Made by a program: the position numbers and the translations under genes. From Streptomyces sp. SKN60 (GTDB lineage Bacteria; Actinomycetota; Actinomycetes; Streptomycetales; Streptomycetaceae): a stretch of 64,000 bases of DNA. This document shows, one piece after another, positions 16,460 through 22,871 of the stretch. A model generated the notes under the pieces. That model was not told where the DNA came from and ran no database searches. It saw only the letters and a program-made list of their open reading frames with translations. Each line of letters begins with the position of its first letter. Positions within the stretch are counted from its first letter, which is position 1. The DNA is taken from NCBI RefSeq assembly GCF_026236535.1, contig NZ_JAHTMW010000011.1, positions 62,001 to 126,000 on the forward strand. The letters run 5' to 3'.

Positions 16460-17338
16460 GTGCGACAGGCCTGGAAAGGGTGGGTTCTGCTGGATACGAG
16501 CAACTGCCCGCACCGCGCTCGGCACAGGCTGCTCTACCTCGCCCTGGCTCAGTGCAGGGCGGCACGTTCCACCCTCGTCCTGCGGGTTCACGGCAGGCCG
16601 GGCGGAGTGTTCCATCTGCGGCAGGGCCAGGTGTTCGCGGTCGAGACGCCTGGTGCCCCGACGGCGGAGGCACTGCTGCTGCGGTCCGGGCGGGTCAGCG
16701 CGGCGGACTGGGCGACGGTGTCGCCGACCGGGACGCTCGTGCCGGCCGAGGAGCTCGTGACGCGCGGTCACATCGGCGCGGCCGAACTGCAGGTGGTCAC
16801 GGTGATGGCCCTGCGGGACGCGGTCTTCGCCGTCGTCGCGGGCGAGACCGCCGAATGCGTCGCCGTCCCGCCGCGGAGCGCGCCGACGACCCCCGCCGCC
16901 CGTGGGGACGACCCGCTGAAGCTCCTGGACGAGGCAGCCCGTAAGGTCGCCGGCCTCGCCGCGCTGCCGCAGGCCGTACTCCCCGATCGCGAGCGGGTCG
17001 TCGCCGGCGCCGGTGTCGTGGGCCCGGCCGAACACCTGGCCCGGCAGCGGAGGGAGATCCTCTTCCACGCCAACGGCCGGCGTACGGCACGGGACATCGC
17101 CTTCACGGTGGGGCGCGGCGTCTACCACGTCACCGTCGAGATCTCCCGGATGCTCGGCGAAGGGCTTCTTGAGCGAGCCGGCCGGGGCGAGGTGCTCGGG
17201 ACGACGGAATCACGGTCGGTCCCGGCGCTCGAACCGCGACGCGGGGCCCACGGCGCCGGCACGGCGGGCGCGGACGCGGACCTGCCGTACCGCACCCCGG
17301 GGGCCAGCGGTTTCACGATGAAGTCCCGTCTCGGATGA
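16460..17338 (+). CDS. DUF4388-like (PatA N-terminal type) protein with C-terminal winged-helix-like region
   Basis: A 292-residue cytoplasmic protein. Residues about 20-90 resemble the DUF4388 domain of PatA-like regulators: a leucine-rich helix, then STLVLRVHGRPGGVFHLRQG and QVFAVETPG. A C-terminal section (about 190-240) looks like a winged helix (ILFHANGRRTARDIAFTVGR, then a recognition-like helix), also known from PatA-type proteins. The GTG at 16460 is the only good in-frame start but has a weak ribosome site. Two roadblock/LC7 proteins follow in the same orientation, so it may work with them in a small-GTPase-like signalling module. Confidence 0.7.
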   Translation: MRQAWKGWVLLDTSNCPHRARHRLLYLALAQCRAARSTLVLRVHGRPGGVFHLRQGQVFAVETPGAPTAEALLLRSGRVSAADWATVSPTGTLVPAEELVTRGHIGAAELQVVTVMALRDAVFAVVAGETAECVAVPPRSAPTTPAARGDDPLKLLDEAARKVAGLAALPQAVLPDRERVVAGAGVVGPAEHLARQRREILFHANGRRTARDIAFTVGRGVYHVTVEISRMLGEGLLERAGRGEVLGTTESRSVPALEPRRGAHGAGTAGADADLPYRTPGASGFTMKSRLG

Positions 17339-17356
17339 CTCCGTGACGGGTTGACG

Positions 17357-17374
17357 GGCCCCGGATACGGGGCC
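17357..17374. terminator. Hairpin between the DUF4388-like and roadblock genes
   Basis: GGCCCCG (17357-17363), loop GATA, CGGGGCC (17368-17374). It is a compact 7-base stem in the 114-base gap and could attenuate read-through or set transcript ends inside the cluster. Confidence 0.45.
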
Positions 17375-17452
17375 GTACCCGAGTGGTGAAGACCAGGGCC
17401 ACCGGCCCATGGGTGCTCGGGGAAGCCAGGAACAGGTGCGAAGGGAAACCGA

Positions 17453-17827
17453 ATGGACCATGAGGCATTGACCGGTGAGATGAGAGGGCTGCGGGACCAG
17501 ATTCCCGGCATCACCGACACGGCCCTGGCGGCCGTCGACGGCATTCTCATCGCGGCCGACACCGAGGACGGCATAGAACCCAACGGTCTGGCCGCCCTCG
17601 CCGCGGCCAGTCTCGGCCTCGCCCGCCGGACCACCGGCGCGACCGGCCGAGGGGCGCTGCGCCGGACCGTGGCGTACGGCACCACCGGCTGCGCGGCGGT
17701 GTACGCCGTGGCCGACACGGCGCTGATGGTCGTCCTGGGCGACGAGGGAATGGACCTGGAGCGGCTCCACCTCGAATCCCAACCCGTACTGAAGCGGGTC
17801 GAAGCCATTCTGTCCGGAAGGAAGTGA
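17453..17827 (+). CDS. Roadblock/LC7 domain protein 1
   Basis: A 124-residue single-domain roadblock/LC7 (MglB-like) protein, the family that controls Ras-like GTPases in bacteria and in streptomycete conservons. Typical features are the start of the fold at LRDQIPGITDTALAAVDGIL, the strand GCAAVYAVADTALMVVLGD and the long final helix. ATG 17453 has AAGGGA six bases upstream. The second roadblock gene follows seven bases after its stop, so the two are probably co-translated. No kinase, DUF742 protein or GTPase gene accompanies them, unlike conservons. Confidence 0.85.
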   Translation: MDHEALTGEMRGLRDQIPGITDTALAAVDGILIAADTEDGIEPNGLAALAAASLGLARRTTGATGRGALRRTVAYGTTGCAAVYAVADTALMVVLGDEGMDLERLHLESQPVLKRVEAILSGRK

Positions 17828-17834
17828 CGACGAG

Positions 17835-18260
17835 GTGACGAAGCCTGTGGCACAGGGATTCTCGGACGCGATCCAGGGGCTGGTGAAGGAGCTGCGCGCC
17901 GATGCCCCCGACTGCGTCGCGGCCGGGGTGGTCGACATGGGGACGGGGATGCTCCTCTCCTACGAGACCATCGACAGCCACCCCCCGGAGGTCCTGGACC
18001 TGCTCGCGGGGGCCACGCTCGACCTGTTCCAGGGCCGCACCGTGGTCCTGATCGAGGACGTGTTCAAGGAGCGTCGCGGGGTCGCCAACGACCAGCACTA
18101 CTTCCAGGAGATCCTTGTCAACAGCGCCAATCTGACTCATCTGTTCATCCGCATGACGGAGAGTCAGGACGTGGTCGCGGTGGTCGTCTGCCGCAAGTCG
18201 GTGAACGTCGGCATGCTCTTCGCCCAGGCCCGGCGGGTGGTCAAGGCGTACGGGCTCTGA
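17835..18260 (+). CDS. Roadblock/LC7-like domain protein 2
   Basis: A 141-residue protein with roadblock-like topology: VKELRADAPDCVAAGVVDMG, strand and helix, LTHLFIRMTESQDVVAVVVC, and a final helix. It is divergent from its neighbour in sequence but similar in length and fold pattern, so a heterodimer is plausible. The start is GTG 17835; GTG 17847 is an in-frame alternative. It ends the three-gene cluster; a large palindrome follows. Confidence 0.8.
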   Translation: MTKPVAQGFSDAIQGLVKELRADAPDCVAAGVVDMGTGMLLSYETIDSHPPEVLDLLAGATLDLFQGRTVVLIEDVFKERRGVANDQHYFQEILVNSANLTHLFIRMTESQDVVAVVVCRKSVNVGMLFAQARRVVKAYGL

Positions 18261-18282
18261 GCCGGGGCCGCGGCCACGCCTG

Positions 18283-18329
18283 ACTTCATGGACGGGTGTC
18301 CATGTATGCTGGACACCCGTCCATGAAGT
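18283..18329. promoter_or_regulatory. Perfect 20-base inverted repeat, probable TetR operator pair
   Basis: The left arm ACTTCATGGACGGGTGTCCA (18283-18302) and its exact complement (18310-18329) flank TGTATGC. Each arm contains its own palindrome, TGGAC-N4-GTCCA, so two adjacent operators are arranged as mirror images. It ends 19 bases before the DUF1304 start, in a gene pair whose second member is a TetR regulator, which fits autorepression by two dimers. Confidence 0.8.
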
Positions 18330-18347
18330 GTGAGGAGTGGGGTATCC

Positions 18348-18710
18348 GTGGAGACAACCGCGAATGTGCTGGTCGCGCTGGTGGCCGCGCTGCACGCGTA
18401 CATCCTGGTTCTGGAGATGTTCCTGTGGGAGCGGAAGCCGGGCCGCGGCCTCTCCGGCTTCGACGCGGAGATGGCCCGCGCCACCGCGCCGCTCGCCGCG
18501 AACCAGGGCCTCTACAACGGCTTCCTGGCCGCCGGGCTGGTCTGGGGGCTGATCGCCGGGGATCCGACCGGGTTCCGGGTCCAGGTCTTCTTCCTCGTCT
18601 GCGTGCTCGTCGCCGGTCTGTACGGCGGCTTCACCGCCAATCGGCGCATCTTCGTCGCCCAGGCGCTGCCCGGCGCGCTGGCCCTGGCGGCCGTCCTGCT
18701 CGCCGGGTGA
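18348..18710 (+). CDS. DUF1304 family membrane protein
   Basis: A 120-residue integral membrane protein with four helices, matching DUF1304: an N-terminal helix rich in Leu/Val/Ala with HAYILVLEMFLWE, then NQGLYNGFLAAGLVWGL, and FFLVCVLVAGLYGGFT. The function of the family is unknown. GTG 18348 is chosen because GAGGAG (18332-18337) precedes it; GTG 18330 is in frame but lies inside the ribosome-site region. Its stop overlaps the TetR gene's GTG in GTGA. Confidence 0.9.
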   Translation: METTANVLVALVAALHAYILVLEMFLWERKPGRGLSGFDAEMARATAPLAANQGLYNGFLAAGLVWGLIAGDPTGFRVQVFFLVCVLVAGLYGGFTANRRIFVAQALPGALALAAVLLAG

Positions 18711-19273
18711 CCGGAGTGCCCGCGGATCCCCGTACGGCGCGGACACGGGCCAAGCTGCGCCGCGCGCTCCTGGAGGAGTGTGCCCAGCGCCCGCTGGCGG
18801 AGGTCAGCGTCGCCGCGCTGGTGCGCCGGGCGGGGGTCGGCCGTGCGACCTTCTACCTCCACTACGCGGACCTGGAGGCGCTCGCCGTCGATGCCTGCGC
18901 CGACATCGTCCGCGAAGCCGTGGACGCCCTGCACGCGTGGCGCGGTGTGCCCGACCCCGTCACCCCGCCGCCGGCCCTGCCCGCCTTCTTCGAGCGTCTC
19001 GCCCCGCACGCCGCGCTCTACCGGGAGCTGCTGCGCCCGGGCGGCAGCGGCCCGCTCGGCCAGGTGCTGCACCAGGATCTGCGCGCCCGCAGCCGCACCG
19101 AGCGCGCCTTGGCGGGCGCGCCCGAGCCCGACCTGGTCGCCTCCGCCGTGGCCGCGACCTTCGCCGGGGTGCTCGCCGACTGGCTGCACGGCCTCATCGA
19201 GGCCTCCCCCGCCGAGATCGCACAGCGGGTCTGGCGCCTGCTCGTCAACCTGCACCGCACCCCACTGAGCTGA
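18707..19273 (+). CDS. TetR/AcrR-family transcriptional regulator
   Basis: A 188-residue regulator. The N-terminal HTH contains RAKLRRALLEECAQRPLAEV, SVAALVRRAGVGRATFYLHY; the C-terminal ligand domain ends with a hydrophobic helix pair (DWLHGLIEAS, QRVWRLLVNLHR). It is translationally coupled to the DUF1304 gene (GTGA overlap) and most likely represses that operon through the palindrome at 18283-18329. A role in sensing a compound handled by the DUF1304 protein is plausible but unproven. Confidence 0.92.
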   Translation: MTGVPADPRTARTRAKLRRALLEECAQRPLAEVSVAALVRRAGVGRATFYLHYADLEALAVDACADIVREAVDALHAWRGVPDPVTPPPALPAFFERLAPHAALYRELLRPGGSGPLGQVLHQDLRARSRTERALAGAPEPDLVASAVAATFAGVLADWLHGLIEASPAEIAQRVWRLLVNLHRTPLS

Positions 19274-19366
19274 CTCCGGCCCGGTGGCCGCGTCCGCACC
19301 GGCAAGGGCCCGAAGCAGGTCGGGGGCCGGCGGATCGACGGCACCTCGGAAATGCGTTTGGCAGCC

Positions 19367-19480
19367 ATGACGACCACTGCTACGTTTCTGACGGCCGTGC
19401 AGGAGAACGAGGAGGTGGTACCCGTGAACACAGTATCGACATGGGTGCTCCCCTCCGGGGTCGTCACGGTCGGGCGATAG
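19367..19480 (+). CDS. Candidate 37-aa small protein or leader peptide
   Basis: A small open frame, ATG 19367 to TAG 19478-19480, encodes MTTTATFLTAVQENEEVVPV then a hydrophobic TVSTWVLPSGVVTVGR tail. A second in-frame start, GTG 19424, has AGGAGG-like sequence nine bases upstream and would give an 18-residue peptide. It lies 49 bases upstream of the alpha/beta hydrolase gene in the same orientation. Nothing else explains the good ribosome site here. Family and function are unknown. Confidence 0.4.
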   Translation: MTTTATFLTAVQENEEVVPVNTVSTWVLPSGVVTVGR

Positions 19481-19529
19481 GTCGTCGTCCGGGAGCGCCG
19501 CATCAGCGCACTCCCGAAAGGCATGACCC

Positions 19530-20270
19530 ATGCACTTCACTTCCCAGCAGCACCTCGACGACGGTGTTCTCGAGCGCCGATTCACCCTTGGCGAGATCCC
19601 CGGAATCCTCTGGACGCCCGCGTCGGCGTCCCCGTCCGCACCGGTGCCGCTGATCCTGCTCGGGCACCCCACGCTCGGGCTCGACACGATGTACCCTCGG
19701 CTGGCGGAGCGGGCCCGGCACGCCGCGGCCGACGGCTTCGCCTCGGCCACCATCGAGCTCCCCGGCAGCGGTGACCGGCCGCGTTGGCCCGCCGCCGAGC
19801 AGGCCCGAGCCGACCTGCGGAGGGCCCTGGCGGTCGGCGAGCCGGTCGGCGACGACATCATCGACGCCGTCATCCTGCCGCTGGTCGACAGGGCGGTCCC
19901 GGAATGGCAGGCCGCTCTCGACGCCCTGCTGGCGCTGCCCGAGCTCGGCGGCCCGGTCGGGTACTCGGGCGGCGTGATCTCCATCGGCGTCCGGCTCGCG
20001 GTGGTCGAACCGCGCATCGTGGCCGCCGGGCTCTTCGCCGGCAGCTTCATCCCGCGCGCCATGTTCGAGGAGGCCCGTCGGGTCACCATTCCGCTGCACG
20101 TCCTGCTGCAGTGGGACGACGAAGGGAACGACCGGCAGGCCGCCCTGGACCTGTTCGACGCCTTCGGCTCCAAGGAGAAGTCCCTGCACGCCAACATGGG
20201 CGGGCACACCGGCGTCCCCGCGTACGCGGGGGAAGCCGCGGCCCGGTTCTTCACCCGGCATGTGCGCTGA
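19530..20270 (+). CDS. Alpha/beta hydrolase (dienelactone-hydrolase-like)
   Basis: A 246-residue hydrolase. An oxyanion-region strand VPLILLGHPTLG is followed by the nucleophile elbow GYSGG (G-x-S-x-G) and a C-terminal IPLHVLLQWDDEG strand with a candidate acid. The histidine is in MGGHTGVP near the end. Length and order fit single-domain alpha/beta hydrolases. ATG 19530 has GAAAGG about ten bases upstream. It is followed by an 18-base-stem hairpin and is likely monocistronic or preceded by the small peptide at 19367. Confidence 0.85.
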   Translation: MHFTSQQHLDDGVLERRFTLGEIPGILWTPASASPSAPVPLILLGHPTLGLDTMYPRLAERARHAAADGFASATIELPGSGDRPRWPAAEQARADLRRALAVGEPVGDDIIDAVILPLVDRAVPEWQAALDALLALPELGGPVGYSGGVISIGVRLAVVEPRIVAAGLFAGSFIPRAMFEEARRVTIPLHVLLQWDDEGNDRQAALDLFDAFGSKEKSLHANMGGHTGVPAYAGEAAARFFTRHVR

Positions 20271-20356
20271 GCCGGGGCCCGGCCCCGCCGCCCTACCGCC
20301 TGACTGCCAGTCGGTAGCCGGTCGGCGGTGAGGGGTCGGCCCCCTGCGTAGCCGCC

Positions 20357-20400
20357 CCGATCGCGGCGGTACCGGCCATCGGCGGTACCGCCGCGATCGG
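20357..20400. terminator. Large perfect hairpin, 18-base stem
   Basis: CCGATCGCGGCGGTACCG (20357-20374) pairs exactly with 20383-20400 around an 8-base loop. It follows the hydrolase gene by 86 bases and should terminate it. The rest of the 360-base gap to the ArsR gene holds scattered CGGTCGGC motifs and no gene that I can support. Confidence 0.7.
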
Positions 20401-20600
20401 CTGTGCGGGAGACCGGTCGGGGCGGGATCGGTCGGTCGCCTGTCGGCGGGATGTCGACCCTTTGCCGGTGGGAGCTGCCCCTGGTAAGGCTCATCGAGTC
20501 CGCGAACGTGCCCGCCTGACGGTCTGTCGCCTCCGGAAGACCACCCCCGGCCTCACCCGCCGACGTCCCCGCGAACCTCCGTGGAGATACCCCCTTGCCT

Positions 20601-20624
20601 AATGGTCAAGAATCGTTGACCATT
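20601..20624. promoter_or_regulatory. Operator candidate of the ArsR-type regulator
   Basis: AATGGTCAA (20601-20609) and TTGACCATT (20616-20624) form a perfect inverted repeat with a 6-base spacer, ending six bases before the ATG at 20631. With TTGCCT at 20595 as a possible -35, the repeat would span the -10 region, so binding should shut off transcription. Confidence 0.7.
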
Positions 20625-20630
20625 GCTCGC

Positions 20631-21176
20631 ATGACTGCGGACGACCTGCCCGAGACCTTTCACGTCACCACCGACGAACAACTGCGCGCCGTCTCCAACC
20701 TCACCCGTCACCGGATCATGGCCGTGCTCCGCTTCGAGCCCGCGACGATCACCCAGATCGCCGAGCGAGTGGGCCTCGCGAAGGGGAGTTCCAGCTACCA
20801 CGTACGGCTCCTGGAGCGGGCCGGCCTGGTGAAGGTGGTGCGGACGCGGAAGGTCCGGGGCGTCACCGAGCGGTACTACGCGATGGCCGCGCGCTCGATC
20901 GTGCTGCCGGATCCGGGCGAGGGAGGCCCGGATGTGCTGATGCGGCACGCGGTGGCGGACCTGGAGGCGTCGCCGGCGGCCGGCGAGCGGCATGTGGGGA
21001 TGGCGCATCTGCGGCTCACCGACGAGCAGTTCGCGGAGCTGGGGGCGCGACTACAGGCTCTGGCGGAGGAGTACCGGGAGCTGTCCGATCCGTCGCTGCC
21101 GGACGCGTCACTCGTCTTCGCGCTGTTCCACCCGGCACGGCGCGAGCAGCAGCAGGTCGAGGGAGGCGCCAAGTGA
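20631..21176 (+). CDS. ArsR-family winged-helix regulator
   Basis: A 181-residue regulator with an ArsR-type HTH: LSNLTRHRIMAVL-like helix, ITQIAERVGLAKGSSSYHVR recognition helix, LLERAGLVKVV and a wing with ERYYAM. The C-terminal helices (about 100-180) may sense a ligand. I start at ATG 20631 and not at TTG 20595, because a perfect operator-like palindrome occupies 20601-20624. The absence of a ribosome site then suggests a leaderless mRNA. The GTGA overlap with the MFS gene shows the pair is one unit. Confidence 0.88.
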   Translation: MTADDLPETFHVTTDEQLRAVSNLTRHRIMAVLRFEPATITQIAERVGLAKGSSSYHVRLLERAGLVKVVRTRKVRGVTERYYAMAARSIVLPDPGEGGPDVLMRHAVADLEASPAAGERHVGMAHLRLTDEQFAELGARLQALAEEYRELSDPSLPDASLVFALFHPARREQQQVEGGAK

Positions 21177-22453
21177 CCTCGGACATACGGAAGTTGCCGA
21201 CCGGGTTCGGACGGCTGTGGACCGCGCAGACGGTCTCCTCGCTCGGTGACGGGGTCACCCATGCCGCCCTGCCGCTGATCGCGCTGACCTTGACGCGGGA
21301 TCCGATGGCGCTCGCCGTCGTCACGGCAGCGGGGACGCTGCCGTGGCTGCTCTTCGGGGTGCTCGGCGGTGCGCTGGTGGACCGCTGGGACCGCCGCCAC
21401 ACGATGTGGATCGCGGACACGGCACGCGCGGTGCTGCTCGCGATAGCCGCGGCGGCGGCCGTGCTCGACGGCTTGAGCATTCCGCTGCTCGCGGCCGTCG
21501 CCTTCCTCCTCGGCCTCGGCGGACTCTTCTTCGACACCGCCGCCACGGCCTATCTGCCGGATCTCCTCCGCCGCGACCCCGCGCTCCTGGAGCGCGCCAA
21601 CTCCCGTTTGCGCGGCGCCCAGACCGCAATGTCCGGCTTCGCGGGGCCGCCTGCGGGCAGCGCCCTGCTCGCGCTCGGGCGGGCGGTGCCGCTGCTCACC
21701 GACGCGGCGTCGTTCCTGGTCTCCGCCCTGCTCGTACGGACGCTGCCCGCCATGCCCCGGCCCGCACCGGAGGCCCGCGAGTCGCTGCTCCGGCAGGCAC
21801 GGGCCGGGGCCACGTACGTCTTCCGGGACCGGGTGCTGCTCGGGCTCGCGCTCCGCCCGGCGGTCGGGAACATCGCCTTTCTCGCCGTGGAGACCGTGCT
21901 CGCCCTGTTCGCGCGTGAGCGCCTCGGCATCGACACCTACGGCTTCGGCCTGCTCCTCACGGCGGAGGCCACCGGCGGTCTGCTCGGTGCGGGCATCGCC
22001 TCCCACCTCGGCCGACGACTCGGCACCGGCGCCGCGCTGACCTTCACGGCCACGGTCGAAGGCCTGGCCATCCTCGGACTCGCCTCCGCCCCGAACCCGT
22101 ACGTGGCCGGGCTCGCGCTCGCCGTCTGCGGGGCCGGCATGGGTGCCACCATGGTGCTCGCGCCCTCCCTCCGGCAGGCGATCGTCCCCGCCCACCTGAT
22201 GGGCCGGGTCGCCTCCACCTCCCGCATGCTGGCCATGTGCGCCGCCCCCGTCGGGGCCTTCCTCGGCGGCTGGCTGGCCACCACGTACGACATCCGCACC
22301 CCGCTCTACGCCGCCGCCTTCCTCCTCCTGGCGATGACGGCCGTCACGGCGTCCATGACCGGCAACCGCCGGGTGGAAGCGGCGCTGAAGGCCGCCGCCG
22401 AGGACACCGCCAAGGGCCCCGCCCAGGAAGCCGTCCCCGACTCGGGCCGTTAG
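21173..22453 (+). CDS. MFS transporter (MefA/EntS-like)
   Basis: A 426-residue 12-helix transporter of the type often annotated as macrolide or enterobactin exporters. It has TAQTVSSLGDGVTHAALPLI in helix 1, GALVDRWDRRHTMWIADTAR as the motif A loop, and a RANSRLRGAQT segment. The start is GTG 21173, overlapping the regulator's stop. The pairing with an ArsR repressor suggests substrate-induced export. A strong hairpin follows at once. Confidence 0.9.
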   Translation: MTSDIRKLPTGFGRLWTAQTVSSLGDGVTHAALPLIALTLTRDPMALAVVTAAGTLPWLLFGVLGGALVDRWDRRHTMWIADTARAVLLAIAAAAAVLDGLSIPLLAAVAFLLGLGGLFFDTAATAYLPDLLRRDPALLERANSRLRGAQTAMSGFAGPPAGSALLALGRAVPLLTDAASFLVSALLVRTLPAMPRPAPEARESLLRQARAGATYVFRDRVLLGLALRPAVGNIAFLAVETVLALFARERLGIDTYGFGLLLTAEATGGLLGAGIASHLGRRLGTGAALTFTATVEGLAILGLASAPNPYVAGLALAVCGAGMGATMVLAPSLRQAIVPAHLMGRVASTSRMLAMCAAPVGAFLGGWLATTYDIRTPLYAAAFLLLAMTAVTASMTGNRRVEAALKAAAEDTAKGPAQEAVPDSGR

Positions 22454-22462
22454 CCAGGAGCC

Positions 22463-22490
22463 GGCCGGGCACGCGATCGCGTGCCCGGCC
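22463..22490 (+). terminator. Perfect 28-base palindrome, terminator
   Basis: GGCCGGGCACGC, four-base GATC turn, then the exact complement, ten bases after the MFS stop. It is very stable and is followed by GGGATTTGT, a mild T-rich exit. Confidence 0.85.
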
Positions 22491-22871
22491 CGGGATTTGT
22501 CTGCAGGTTTTCACCATGGAAAGAGTGGGCGCGCCCCGCGAGACTTGCCGCGACCAGCCAATCTTGCAGGGGGACGACGCCTCGATGGTGTGGATGACGG
22601 CACTCGAGGTCGGCACCGCGGCCTTGGCCATCCCAGCCACGGGAGTGCCCGGCGGCGCCAGACCGGCGTCCAGGGCGCACCTCTCCGGCAGCACCGAGTA
22701 GCGGCCGGCTCCCGGACTTCGGCGCAACGATCCACGAACGCCGCGAAACGCGCGACAGCGCGCAAGCCCTCAGGCACCGCAGTGCCTCTGAAGTCCGGTC
22801 GAGCGCCCGTTTCCTGACCGGCTCGTGCGCACGCGCCGGGCCGACCGAAAACCCTCATGGAGTTCACCTTG
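22491..22871 (+). other. Intergenic region with one weak small open frame
   Basis: This 380-base gap lies between the MFS terminator and the VWA gene. One open frame, ATG 22516 to TAG 22699-22701, encodes 61 residues with the hydrophobic stretch MVWMTALEVGTAALAIPATG. It has no clear ribosome site, and a second in-frame ATG is at 22585. I do not count it as a gene. The last 60 bases should contain the VWA promoter. Confidence 0.35.

Noticed and set aside
22516..22701. A 61-codon frame with a hydrophobic segment between two genes, considered as a peptide precursor
   Set aside because: No ribosome site, no modification genes nearby, and codon use is not distinctive.
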